From contig OZ176057.1 of the NCBI GenBank assembly GCA_964247055.1, forward strand, positions 3,844,001 to 3,908,000: a DNA stretch of 64,000 nucleotides, read 5' to 3'. Under the pieces are notes generated by a model, which saw only the letters and a list, made by a program, of their open reading frames with translations, had not been told where the DNA came from and did no database searches. Every line of letters begins with the position of its first letter. Position 1 is the stretch's first letter. Positions 1 through 12,885 of this stretch are shown one piece after another. This DNA comes from Paragordius varius. Taxonomy: Eukaryota > Nematomorpha. Made by a program: the position numbers and the translations under genes.

Positions 1-101
1 AAAGATGCCTAAAATTCAGACAAAAAAATTAATTTTGAACTTGCTATAAAATTGAATTTATATTTTCAATTTTCCAATAAGTATTTGTTTGTAAAACTAA
101 C

Positions 102-3100
102 CTTGGCCATAACATAAATGCAACACAATATAATTTGATCAATATGCCGATCCCTGAAGAGTGCACAGCTGTTATTAACTAAAGCCCATTCAAAAGCACT
201 CCAAGCTGACCATTGCAATAATGGGCCATTTTCATCATTAATATCCGTATTAATATCTATGGCGTTTTGATTATTAATATTACATAGGCTAACACATAAT
301 TGTCGAATCCTTAGACTGGCTAAATGATAAACCTATACATCATTCATTTATCAAACAAAAAATATAATTTTAAACTAAAAAATAATTACAGTAAGCATTT
401 TAATGGTTGTTTATTTCACCTCTATAGTTGGGGGCAATTTGCAACACACAGTAGTGTATGGAAAAGGTAACAAAATGTTGAATTTTTTATGTTTTTTTTT
501 GAAACAATACTGCGTTGCAAATTGCTCTAATATACCAGTGTGAAATAAACATACATAATTTTAATAACTTTTCAAATACCTTAATTAATGTAATTTCTTT
601 AACAGATACCTTGTAAATAAATTCTTATTTTTTTATTAAAAAAACACTTATATATCTAAAAAAACACAAACATATATAAAATTATTAAGAAAAATTATAT
701 TATATGGGAAAATTAAATTTGAGTTTCACATGTTACTTTTTAATTAAAATAATTTTGAAATTTTATTTAAAATATATGGGCGAGATACATACCTTTCTAA
801 AAAACAGGGCAAGAGAACCACCTTTTGTGGGTAAATCATTCATAATATCCTTAGTATCACTATTATTACTTTTATATAATGGAGTTAACATAATTTGATG
901 ATTATCATTATTATTCGAATTAAGGTATTCAAGATTCCGGGGCGCGAAAACCTTAAAAAATGGATAAATTTTATAAAATTCGTAATTTAAAATATAGTAA
1001 TATATATATATATATATATATATGATCAATTTCTAAAATAATTAATTTATATATTTCTACAAATCAAAAAATTAAGATAAAATTCATCATTTTCGGCTTG
1101 ATGTACATTATTACCAAATAATCATATATTTAAAAAACAAGGAAATTAAATATGCTATTAGTTTCAGGGGGTGCCGTTTATTTAGTAGTAAAGTCTTTAT
1201 ATCAAACAGATCTTTCTAGAATACTTTTAAAATATAATTATAAATTCATTAATATACTCACCTCTTTACACAAAGGTATAGGGCTATCTAACACATCGCC
1301 GACACATTTCAATTTCTCTTCATTATTATTATTGTTAATTATATCAATTTTTTCTTTTTTATTATTAATATTAGTTGTTGTATTAATTGGCAATTTTTCA
1401 CATGTATTCAAAATGGTCCATAATTCTGATGAATACTCCCACACTGTTTGTTCCAATATACCTTCTTCAATCTTTAAAATAAAGAACAAATATATTTTTT
1501 AAAAAAACAAATATATTTTTTAAAACAATTAGGATAAATATTTGAAATTAAATGTATATATAAATATTTAAAACTATGAAAATTTGTCTGAATACATATA
1601 TTTAAATAATTCTTATATCATATAAATACTTAAAGACTCTTTCCTAAAAATTTATTTAGACAACAAAATTATATTAACATTTTTTTACAAAAACTAAAAC
1701 ATCAAATCTTTATGGAAGTAATAAACAGATTCTAAACCTTATAGCATTTTAATTTATTCTTATTAAAAATTGTTCAAAAAAATATATTAAATAAATCTTA
1801 TTCGAAAAAATATTACAAAATTAAAATAAAAATTTGTAACTTAAGTTATATTTTAATGTATTTTAGCTTACACAATTTTGAATATCTTATTTAAACATTA
1901 CAGGTAATTAATTTATGCATATATAAAAAAATATAAATATTATTTTAATAAAATATAATATTTTCTACCTTATGTAAATGCTTTATAACCGAAACATCAA
2001 ACAGATAAAAATTTGATTTTCCAGGAGAGCAGATGTTTTTGTGTTCTTGTACGCTCAACTGATCTGGGTTCATTCGAATGGCACGTATACACAATTCAAT
2101 TATTCTAGATAAATATAGTTTCAAAATCATTAATTAAATTATTTTAATAAAATCGTTTTAAACAAATAAAAACTAAAATTATATAAGATAAAAATTTAAC
2201 TAAGAAAAACTTATAAAAAAAACAAGTTAATATAATAATTATGAGACAATACATTTTAAAGTTTTAAATGTTTATAAAGTGTCAAGTTTAATTGAAGGGT
2301 TATTTTAACAGAGATTAATTAAATAATTATTAATTATAAAATAAATATTTCACAAATACAATTACCTAAAAAATTTATAAGTTGATAATCCAAGTCCACT
2401 GCATGAATCCAAATTGTATAAGGTGTCATTTTTATAATTAATATCATTTTCAATGTTAGCCTCATTACTATTAATGCTATCATTAAATAATGATATATTC
2501 ATATTATGCGCTAAAAATATCAAAATTTCCCAGCTGGCTGCCCAAACAGCCATATTGAAATCTTCATGTGCCAATAAAATCTGAAACAAATATTGACATA
2601 AATGATAAAATATGGTTAATGTAAATTTAAGTCTATTTTTTATTGCAACATAATTTGTAAAAAATAAAAATACAACAATATTTTTTCTCATGTAAAATTT
2701 AGAAAAAAATACCAAATTTTTTACAAATTTTCACGCAAGGGTTTACAAAAGCTTTTGTATTATACAATGTATAAAAATACCATGGTATTGACAAAAAAAT
2801 AAAAAATCGTTTATACATACATTGTAATCAAAAGTTTTAGGTTCAGTGTCAGCTGTTTTTGCATTGTTACTGGCTCGAGAAAAGCGCCACTTTTCAAGCT
2901 GCAAAATTCGTTCAAGCAGTGCAAAATATATGGCATTTATAACGGTTATTGTTAAATCGCCGATTTTGTTTTTTTCAGTCAGTGAATATGCGCCATCCCT
3001 TTCATTTTGTGTTTGTTTCAGCTGATTTTTTAAAGAATTGTGAATTAATAATATTTAATATAACATATTTTCAAATTAAAAATTGAAACATTATTTGAAT

Positions 3101-6100
3101 ATTTATCTAATAATACAATTAAATCGAAGATGATTGCATTTTTAATTAAAAATTTTCAACTATAATTATCGTGAGAAAAAATTCAACGCATAAAATTAAT
3201 ATATTAAACTAAATTTTTTTATACTTTATGGCAATAAAAAGTTTCGCAAGATAGTATGCACTTTTTTAGCATAGAATGATAAATTTCAAAGGTTTTGGCG
3301 GTCAGACTTCTATATATATATATATATATATATATATGTAAAAATTGAAATATAAAAAATAACAATAAATGGCTAATATTGTTACAGACAAATTTAATAT
3401 CCAATGTAATTATGATAAATTAAACAAAAAAATGTTTGCTCCAATTAAATAAATATTGACAATAGTCAGAGCCTTAAGACTTCCATAACAAAATTAATTA
3501 CACATCTATTATAATAAACCCCAACCTTATAATATTCCAAATCGATTCCGAATACTGTAGTTCGCTATTTTCCGCAGATAATTCTACTGAAGGATCTTTA
3601 GTAGAATAATTTTCACTGCAATGTTGTGAATCATGTTTTTGGACAAATAGTTTTTCAAAGATTAAACCGTATTTAAGCATAATATTAACAATTTTTTCTT
3701 GCTTTAATCCATTTGTATTTGGGTGTTTGTTTAAAAGATTATTTGGCATCCTAAGATGTTCAATAATTTTCATAATTTTCTTTTCAGTTGTTGTTTCTGT
3801 ATATTTGATATCCATCAAATTTGCAAAACGGTTTTCGTTTATGTTAGGAGAAGGGGCAGACGATTCTTTGTCCACTTCAAAATTTGTTGTTGGTCGTCTG
3901 CTTTGGTCATTTCCGTGCCCATTATAATCACTTTTTTTGGAAACGCTATCCGATTCGGAGACTTCGCTATTCTAGGTAATTAAAATAATTTTAAAAAGTT
4001 GTAAATTAAAAGATTGATAAAAAATATTAATATAAATAATTTTTTTGAATAATATTATATTTAAAGATATTTTCCACGTTTTTCTATATAATTCGAATAT
4101 ATATTAAAAGACAGTAATAAACTGTTGTGATCTTAAATCTATAAAAAAACAAAATGTCTTTTAATAAAAATTAAAATATATCTTATATGGTTAAATAAAA
4201 AAAATTTCACATATTTTTGAACAATGTAATAAATGTAATAATCAATCAATATTATTTTCAATTTTAGCAGGTCTTATATCATTATATGTTCATGAAATTT
4301 GATTCAATTTAATATTTTAAGGCATAATACTTGTTTCATTGTTTCAGCAACATTGTAATTGTTACCAAAATTAATATTATTACAATTATTATCATTATGT
4401 GAAAATAATAATTTTTTCTTTGCCGCACTATTGGTTATTAATTTCAATTGGTTTTGATATTCATTTGGACGCAAAAATAAAACTGAGGGTGAAATTGGTT
4501 TAAGATTAGCGGAATTAATCGTATCAGGTGATTTCATAGTGTTATTATCAGAAGCCATTGAATCTAAAAGACAAAACATATTATATAGGTTTATGCATAG
4601 TTTAAAAGTTTTGGAGATACGTTGCACCATAATAGAATAAATAATAAACAAAAATATTAAAGTTATATCTTAAACAAAAAACATATGAAGCTATTTTTAA
4701 CCTCTATAAAACTTGGTTAATATTTAAAATTTAATAACAAGCACAGTTAATTAATTTATGTTTCTCAGATACTAAAGCTTTATAATAATTTTCATTTAAA
4801 TGAAATTTTTGTTCTCGGAAAATTTTTGTTTTAACGGAATCCTAAAAATAATATTTGACGGCAAAAATCGATAGATAATTCTTTTTCAAATTGTATATTT
4901 TTAAAAAATTAATGGGCCCAAAAAGCCATATATTAAAATTTATATTGCTTCGAAGAAAATTTAATTAAAGGCTAACAAAGTGTTAAGATTAAAAGAATTT
5001 TATTATTTATTATAAAATTTGATAAAAAAAGTCATGTAAATTAATAATATAGGTGTACCAAAAAGAAACTAAAAGAAATAAAAATCACGATTCCGGTATT
5101 TCGATTTCATAGTTTAGTTTAATAAAAAAAATTAGTAATAACCAGCTAATTCAGTCAATGTATCATTCGCCCCCATAGCAGCAACAACTGAAACAGGTGA
5201 TTTGGCCGTTGTTACCATGGTAACAGGGAGAACAGCTGATTCAGTCGCTATGGTAACAATGCTGCTTTTTGTCGGTGTATGCAGGGGTGAGGTTAGATGT
5301 GAAGCTCCTAGGAACATTCTTTCATCAATGTATAAAATGTTGCAACAACAATCATGATTTTTATTCTCAGCTACTTTTAACGCGGTGTGGGGCGTTGAAT
5401 ACGGCATAGATGGCGTACTTAACATGATGGATTCATAGAGTTGTTTGAGGATTGAACTGAAAAAGACGATGAAGTAATTCAATATATTATAAAAAAATTG
5501 TCCTGAATAAATTATTGCACTAAAATAAAACCCTCGAAAGAAAGGGTACTAAATGCATAATAATAATTTATAAATATTTTTAGATATACCATTTACACTT
5601 AAAATTCACCCTTGAACAATTCAAATTTACCCTAAAATAAAATACGTGTTTTATTAAGATTAATATTTAATTGTATTTTATATTTTTAAAAAATGAAATT
5701 TTGTTAAAAAATAATAGCCATGAAAATATTTTTCATATTAATTATAAGTTATTATAGCCCGAAAACATATAATTTATTCTTAGGGTGAAGTCGAATTGTA
5801 AATAGTATATCAAACAAAATTGAGAAAAATTAAAACATTATTTTTCAGCGTATAGACGTCAAAAAAATTTCATTACAAATTCACAAAAGACATTTGTTTG
5901 TTATTTGTTACAAAGAAATATTAGTTAAATCGCTTATTATTATAGCTTCAAATATATGTTCAATACAATTAAATAAACCATTTATAAAATATTTTAAGTA
6001 TAACCAATTATATTCCATATTTTGGTGGATGAAAACATTGCAAACTTCCTTTGACATATAACTATTCGTCGTTGTAAGAGGTATTTCATTTACATCATTA

Positions 6101-9100
6101 GTAATAGAATTGTTATTATTAATATTATTATTATTTTGATTGATGCTATTTATCTCGTTATCCGCGCGACCGGATATTATATCACATTTCAAATTTTTCA
6201 ACTATTTGATAATAATCAAAATACAATACAATATTCATATACATCCAATTTTTATAAAATATACCATTTACGGTTCAAATTTACCCTTAAACAATTTAAA
6301 TTCACCCTTGAACAATTCAAATTCTCCCTAAAAATAAATTATGAAACTTCGGTTTAATATGACTCATCATTAAAATTAAATATATTTTTATGGCAAAGTT
6401 TATTATTTTTTCAGTATTATTTTGATTACATACAAAAAATTTTTTTATAAATATAAAAAATATAGGTAATATATAATTTTAAAAAACACATAATTTATTT
6501 TAGGGTGAATTTAAATTGTTCGAAGGTGAATTTGAATTGTTCAAGGGTGAATTTGAATTGTTTAAGGGTGAATTTGAACTGTAAATGGTATAATTAAAAT
6601 CCCTGAACCACAGCTATTACCTAATAAATTTCCTAGAAAAATAAGCAAATATCGTTGATTTAAATTAATTTTTATTACAGTTTACCTGTTAAATTATTAT
6701 TATCTAATATTATTAGATACCTAAAAATTATTTGCAAAGTCATATATAAACCAAAGAATAAAAATTCAAAACATTTAGGGAAAATCAAGTAAGTTTAAAT
6801 GTATTGTGTTATATGGTAACTTATGGAATCAATAATTATAAACTATTACGATTTCAGAGAATAAGAATAAAGTTCTCATTCTTGTTCAAATTTTATTTAG
6901 TTTACAGTTATTTAATTAGATTTAAATTATTGGTAAAATCCATATTTTTAAATTAATAACTTACCCAAATTTTAGTGTTCAAAAAGTTTATTTTATCATC
7001 ATTTTTTTCTAATCTATCCTCATCATCATCTTTGGAACTTTGTGGGTTGATTTGGCATTGACATATTATTTCCTTTTCCAACCAATGTAAAAAACGGTGA
7101 ACATAAAACGTTTTAGCATTCAGTACTAGATCGTCTTGAAGAGTGCTGTTGCTTTTACCAAATAAATTGGGATGGTCGGCGGCGTTGTCATGGCAACTGC
7201 GGTCCGCTGTTTGTGAGTCAAAATGGCCGTCGATGCCGCCACTGTCATCTGACGTTGGCAGATGAGATTCATCCTCAACAAAAGAGTTTTGTTGTGTTTT
7301 ATGAAAAAATAATTGTTCACATAACCATTTGAAAGGGTCACCTATAAATTAGTATGTACATTAATGTTGAGCAATTGGTAACACAGTAACGTATGATATA
7401 AAACAAATTTTATCCATAATTAAATAAAATTTGTTTGTTTTAATTATTTGTAAGTATATCCAGTCATGGATCCTTTATTTTATCAAAAATTTATTTTCAT
7501 TCATTAAATGGGTATAAATATTTGTTAAGAATGGAAAAACAAGAGCTTTATGGTATTAACAATATCATATTCATCAAAAGCGTATAAAAATTACCATAGA
7601 GCTCTTTTTTTCCATTGTTTACTAAATATTTATACCCATTTAACGAAAAAAATATATTTTTGATAAAATAAAGGATACATGACTGTATATTGCAAGCTTT
7701 TCATCACCAGATAGTATATACATCAAAGGGCAGTATTATTGGTTTATAGTTATTTGACTTTATATTGCTATTAGCTATTGTAATGCTCTTTGCTATATAT
7801 TCCATCCGTTAATATACCATTTACAGTTCAAATTCACCCTTGAACAATTCAAATTCACCCTTGACCAATTCAAATTACCTTTGAACAATTCAAATTCACC
7901 ATAAAAATAAATTATGTGTTTTCGAAGTAATATAACTCATTATTAATATGAAATATATGTTTATGGTATAGTTAATTATTTTTTCAGTATTATTTTAATT
8001 TAGAACAAAATATTTATTTTTAAAAAATATATATAAAATATAGGTAATTTTTAATCTTGAAAAACATATATTTTATTTGAGGGTGAATTTGAATTGTAAA
8101 TGTATATATATAATGAAATTCTAGCAATGATTGAGTCAAACTGTATAAGAAAATTTAAGAATAATTAATATTTATATAGGCTATAATGTAATCTATAAAA
8201 GTGCACAAATTTTTATAAAATTTTCGGCAAAAGAAAATAATAAATATATTGTGGATATGCACCAATCAAGGATTTTATTAATCAATAAAATGGCAATTTA
8301 AAAACAATAACATACATAATATAAATAAAAAGCTACAGTAAAACGTCATTGACTCATATGTCAAGGATTAGCGCATATAAATGATTTTTCATCAATATGG
8401 TATATTATATCATTTTATCTTGTTTTAATAATATACGGAATAAAGTAAAGCTAAAGAGCAAAAATATTTCATATAATGGAAACAAATATTTTTTAGCCAC
8501 TTTTCAAGATTATCAAATAAAACAAGATGAAACAAATATTTTGAATCAAAAATATTACTTATTACGATCTAATCACAACTATATTAACTATCATTTAAAT
8601 CGTAAAAAACTTTATGTTTCTTATACATTTATCATGTTAATGTCTTACTTTCAAACTCTGAAATACCAAAAAAAGTCCAATCTTTAGCCATTTGGACTGT
8701 GGCACACAGTAGCAAATTAAACGTGTTTTGCATTGAATCGCCATGATTAAGCAAATTTTGTTCAATATCATAATTTTTATTTTCTGCAGAGAATAATTCA
8801 ACTTTTTTTGCAAAGTTTGAATTTAATATTTCATCATCATCATTGGAATCAGTATTAGAATTTTGAGAATTAGCTAAATTATTATTATTATTAAAATCTT
8901 TGATTGCTTTTTGTCGTGTTTGAACTGGTCCAATGGCATGATCTCCTTTAGATAGCTTCATTAATTCTATATTAATATTTTTTAGGGAAAATTATAGTCT
9001 ATATTGTATTTTTTATCATATCGTCAAATAATGGAAATATTTTAAAGTCCATAACTTTATATTAAATCACGAGTGTCCAACACGCGGACAGCTTACCAAT

Positions 9101-12072
9101 ATAATTCTGCAACCCCCGGAAGAAATTTTATTCCAAAAAAATTACCTTTAACAAAATTTCTGAATAAACATTTCCAAACGATAATGAACCAACGAAAAAT
9201 GTTAAAATAAATAGTAGTTTTCGTATGTTTAAAATCTAATAGCCGAATATTTTTATATAAAAATGCAGTCTGCAGATCCATTTTTGTTGGACATCCCTGG
9301 ATTAAATGATACTTTGTTTTAAACATTAACACCATTTATATTTTTATTCTTTAACTTAAAAGTTGTTGCATTCATATTTAATAGCCCGATATCATGTTTA
9401 ATCTTAGTTAAATGGATTTTTTTAATATTTTATCCTGTTTATTCAGTTAATTATAATCATTTTGCTTAATAAAAAATATTTTGAATTTTAGGCGAATTAT
9501 CAAAATATATATTTTAACACATTTATCCTTAGAATGTTAAAATCTTTCATTTGTTGCCATCAAATATTCAATTAATGGTTCTCAATAATTTAACAACATG
9601 TTTTTTAATTTGCAAATAATTGCGTTTAAAAGAAATTTAAACATCAACTGTTTGCATCAATTGAATATTTAAATGTGGTATATAAAATATTTTAAACTGT
9701 AAAAATATATTACAAAACGTATAAAATAAAAGCTTCTGTTTGATTATTAAAAAAAAATTTAAATTTATTGATAATCAAATTTTTTTGTGAAAAAATAATA
9801 TAAAAAAATTGAAATTACTTTTTATCGTAATGAAATATAGCCAGGTTAGTTGACTCAATTTGTCCCAATCTATATTAACATTATTTTTATTGTCATTGTC
9901 TTTATTAGTATTGATGGTTACAGTGTAATTATCAATGAGGGTTTTAACTATCCTCGTGAAATGTGTATAATATATACATTTACAGTTGATAAATTCCATT
10001 TCTAAAGCCTTTAAAGCAGAGTTTATATGGGTAAGATTTTGGGTTTTAAGGTAATGTTCCAATCTAAACATTAATATAAAAAAAAATTCTCTGTTTATTT
10101 AATCAATTTACAGATCATATCCTTTATTTTTTAGCGCTAAAATAATACAGTATAAAACCCAAAGAAAAAAATTAGCACATAGTTAAAATGATATGTTAAA
10201 TTTGTAAGTATATATACAACAGAAAACATTAATCAAATCATTTGTTTTTTTTTCATGATAATCATTTATTAATTATACTGTGATTACTGTTAAAACAAAC
10301 AAAGGAAATTACCATTTACTATTCAAATTCACCATTAAACAATTCAAATTCACCCTTAAACAATTCAAAACCCTAAAAAAATTCAAATTCACCCTTGAAC
10401 AATATATAGGTTTAAGGCTAATATAAATCATCATTAATATAAAATATATTCTTATGGTATAGTTCATTTTTTTAGTGTTATATTAACTTTAAATAAAATT
10501 TCATTTCATAAATAAAAATTTTTTTAAAGAAAACATAATTTATTTTAGGGTGAATTCGAATTGTTCGAGGGTGAATTTGAATTGTTCAAGGGTGAATTTG
10601 GATTGTAAATGTTACATGTATAAACTAATTTTAATGTAAAATAACTTTTAAAAAAGATACCCATTAGAGGAAGTATTTTGAGCCAATATTTTACACATGG
10701 ATAACCAATTTTGCATTTTTTGAAACCAAGTCCCAATACTAGATAGGATTAAAAATATAATTCTATTATAAAAAAACGTATTATAAAACTTGTTAAGCAA
10801 ACATAAAATTTTCCAAAAACCTAGGGTTTTAACTATAGAGACTTTTATATTTTTTGATATATACATGATAAATTTATTTAATAATAATTAAACTGTAATT
10901 TATTTAGTAATTTACATATAAGCCTTAAATTCTCAAATTAAATTACTATTTAAGCTAAACAAAAAAGTTAACAATGACGATAAATAAATATATATTTTTA
11001 ACTTTTTTAAAAATACTACTTTTAAAATCAAATAATTTACGATTGCTCATTTTCAAACATTATAAAAATTTTGGTTTTAATTCCAAACAACCTGAAAAAT
11101 CTTTAATTTTAAACATTAAAAATTTTATATGAATCTTAAAATTTTATTCTTAAATACTTAATGATGTTTGGAAAGTAAAAAAATTTTATAACCAAAAATG
11201 CAAAATTTCTCTTTTCGCAACTTAAAAAACGATAAGTTTTGAATTAAAATAATTTAAGTTTTATATATGGTCGTTTTTGTAAAATAAAATTTTCCTAGAT
11301 ATGTTTTGCTCAAATAAATCTATTTGCAAGGAGTTTCTTTTCGATAAATATATGTATGTTAAATTTTTTTCTTTAATAAAAATAAAATTAAGAAACCTTC
11401 TTATTTCAGCCCATCTAACCAGCTTTATAAGACTAACTTTTGGTTGAAAAACATTGTTAATTTCACATTTTTCTGTTGGAATATTCGTTAGCGCGTGAAT
11501 CATAGTCACGTGCACACTGCAGCATGTGACCCATTGTCGGTAATCTGTGCCCTATGAAATATTAATTAATAATATAAGACAAAAAACAACCATTGTTTTT
11601 TTAAAAAAATTTTCAGAAATATTTTTAAACTGATAAAAACTAGCTTTAATTTGAATTTCCTTTTAATCTATATATAAAGGTATTTTTTATAGTTACAATA
11701 AAAATTAAGCAAGCGAATATTAATCAAGTAAGTTTTATATATTAAGAATTGAGTGATTTTGCAAAAATATAATATCGAACGTCTAAAAAATTATAAAGTA
11801 TCAATATGAAATATACTTAGTTAGTATTAAATTTTTTTTATTGCAATGTATAAAATTGGACAATTTATAATAAAAAATAAAATATATATTAACAAAATTA
11901 TACAACACGACATAAAAATATTATTATATATTGCCTTTATATATAATTGTAAATGTTTAACCTCCAAAGTAAAGTTATTTGCAACAAAATCAAACAAATT
12001 CTGAATCCGTTTGCAAATAATAGCTTCAATCGAAAATTCGGCACAAAATAATTGAATTAATTCTTGACTCAT
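102..12072 (-). CDS. RBL1/RBL2: Retinoblastoma-family pocket protein (p107/p130-like), 15 exons, C-terminus beyond window
   Basis: Pocket proteins bind E2F/DP and LxCxE proteins in the nucleus to repress cell-cycle genes. Exons I assembled, each with GT-AG borders and matching phase: 12072-11962, 11551-11397, 10063-9819, 8966-8649, 7341-6965, 6201-5912, 5456-5143, 4563-4331, 3971-3526, 2998-2821, 2580-2366, 2104-1969, 1471-1262, 951-793, 332-102 (1206 codons). The start ATG is at 12072. The N-terminal cyclin-like part shows FTLEGTDYRQWVTC (p107 has YSLEGEVTHWLAC). DERMFLG matches p107/p130 DERIFLG. Pocket A is in exons 10-13 (EDFNMAVWAASWEI; KIEEGILEQTVW). Pocket B starts in exons 14-15 (GSLALFFRKVYHLASLR; DRHIDQIILCCIYVMAK). 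PTKGGSLALFFRKVYHLA resembles p107/p130 rather than RB1. Asn-rich insertions lengthen it, and the A-B spacer is short (about 90 residues) with no cyclin-binding KRRLFG-type motif seen. The exon 9/10 junction is the least certain. Confidence 0.9.
396..565. mobile_element. Short palindromic MITE (family Q, copy 1)
   Basis: A segment of about 170 bp starts ATTTTAATGGTTGTTTATTTC and ends with a decayed complement (GTGAAATAAAC). Inner arms contain TTTGCAACACA and TGCGTTGCAAATTGC, so nearly the whole element can fold into a hairpin. Related copies lie at 43036-43196 and 50646-50804. It sits in the intron before the last visible exon of the pocket-protein gene. No coding capacity. Confidence 0.75.
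1000..1023. repeat. (TA)n microsatellite
   Basis: Uninterrupted TA dinucleotide run inside an intron of the pocket-protein gene. Confidence 0.9.
3311..3337. repeat. (TA)n microsatellite
   Basis: Uninterrupted TA dinucleotide run in the intron between pocket-protein exons 9 and 10. Confidence 0.9.
5585..5809. mobile_element. Iteron MITE (TACCATTT family), copy 1
   Basis: Starts TATACCATTTACACTT and ends as its complement (GAATTGTAAATAGTATA). Just inside the left end lie 21-bp iterations related to TTCAAATTCACCCTTGAA; the right end has a single unit. TA flanks fit a TA target duplication as in Tc1/mariner-type elements (inference). Intronic, between pocket-protein exons 7 and 6. Non-coding. 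Confidence 0.75.
6260..6592. mobile_element. Iteron MITE (TACCATTT family), copy 2
   Basis: Well-preserved copy: TATACCATTTACGGTTC at the left and GAACTGTAAATGGTATA at the right, with about three 21-bp iterations at each end. It begins only about 58 bp from the acceptor of pocket-protein exon 6 (6201), so it lies close to the branch-point region. Confidence 0.85.
7461..7685. mobile_element. Palindromic MITE with CAGTCATG ends
   Basis: Ends are CAGTCATGGATCCTTTATTT and its near-complement AAATAAAGGATACATGACTG, the right one followed by TA. Inner arms include GGGTATAAATATTTGTT and AATATTTATACCC. The end type and TA flank suggest a Tc1/mariner-derived MITE. It is directly followed by a fragment of another family at 7686. 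Confidence 0.75.
7686..7760. mobile_element. Fragment of TA-CAGTATGA MITE family
   Basis: Contains AGATAGTATATACATCAAAGG followed by GCAGTATTATTGGTTTATAG, matching the 56083-56172 fragment and related to the complete copy at 14913-15095. It abuts the CAGTCATG element, suggesting one element inserted beside or into the other. Confidence 0.5.
7813..8108. mobile_element. Iteron MITE (TACCATTT family), copy 3
   Basis: Left end TATACCATTTACAGTTC is followed by about four 21-bp iterations of the TTCAAATTCACCCTTGAA type. The right end has one GGGTGAATTTGAATTGTAAAT unit, with its terminal nucleotides lost in a TA run. Lies in the intron between pocket-protein exons 5 and 4. Confidence 0.8.
9073..9294. 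repeat. Possible small inverted-repeat element
   Basis: GTGTCCAACA at 9073 and TGTTGGACAT at 9285 are inverted relative to each other. A related TGTTGGACACTCC occurs near 22225 and TTGGACATCCAGG near 12394, so the motif is dispersed. Boundaries are a guess. Confidence 0.3.
10309..10615. mobile_element. Iteron MITE (TACCATTT family), copy 4
   Basis: Left end TACCATTTACTATTC carries about three 21-bp iterations; the right end shows GGGTGAATTTGAATTGTTC repeats ending GATTGTAAATGT. Lies in the intron between pocket-protein exons 3 and 2. Confidence 0.8.
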
Positions 12073-12379
12073 TTTGATATATATATGATGTTACAGGAGC
12101 AATGGATAATCTTAAAAATTAAATAGTATCATTTTTAAATCATATGGGCTGGCTAACAAAAATTGCGCTTGGAATTCACAATGCGCTAGTAATGAATGTA
12201 AAGTTATCATCATGGGAAATAACTTTAAATGAATATTATATAAATAATGAAAACTTATATTTTATATTATGGCCATTAAAACACATTTAAACTTTTGTAA
12301 TTAATATTTTAGTTAATTATAACATTAAATAATAATTTTGAAATATTTTTAACAGTAGAATACACATTATTCAGTATTT

Positions 12380-12885
12380 TCAAAGTAGGGTCGTTGGACA
12401 TCCAGGTTAGTTTAAATATAAATATTTCATAAAATAAATAAATCTAAACGATGGCAAATGCTTGCACTTTATAATATTAATAAACCCAAATATATAAAAA
12501 TAACTTATTCGTTTATTCTGAGGTAAAACCCAAATGTAAAATTTAGCCAACAAGATTCTGTGCATAAGCAAAATGCAAAAATTTAAAAAAAATATTCCTT
12601 TCTTGTTTAATTAATGTTAAGGGCGATTTAAATAAAGAAGAACACTTAATTTGAACCATGAAACAAAAAAACACGATATGTAATATTGTTGTAAAATAAA
12701 AAATGGCGTTGAAGTAGTTTGGTGTATACTCTCAAAGTAAATTTTATTTTGATATTTTGGCTTACTCTAAATTTTTTAGGATGGAAACAAAAATTATAAT
12801 TGGAACTTATTTAAATAGTTTTGTAAAATTCTTAACTCTAATATTGTCTGGTGTATTCAAACCAATTCGAAACGAAGTATTTATA
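12380..12885 (+). mobile_element. Diverged copy of TTAA-family MITE
   Basis: Follows the same order of landmarks as 18706-19287: TTGGACATCCAGG..., a segment with TTGCACTTTATAA, CCCAAAT...AAAATTTAGCCAACA, AAAATGGCG...AGTAGTTTGG, and a final CAATTCGAAACGAAG. Terminal nucleotides are degraded, so the limits are approximate. Confidence 0.5.

Noticed and set aside
7126-7341. Minus-strand 71-codon frame
   Set aside because: It is a shifted reading of pocket-protein exon 5, whose true frame gives DPFKWLCEQLFFHK and joins both neighbours in phase.
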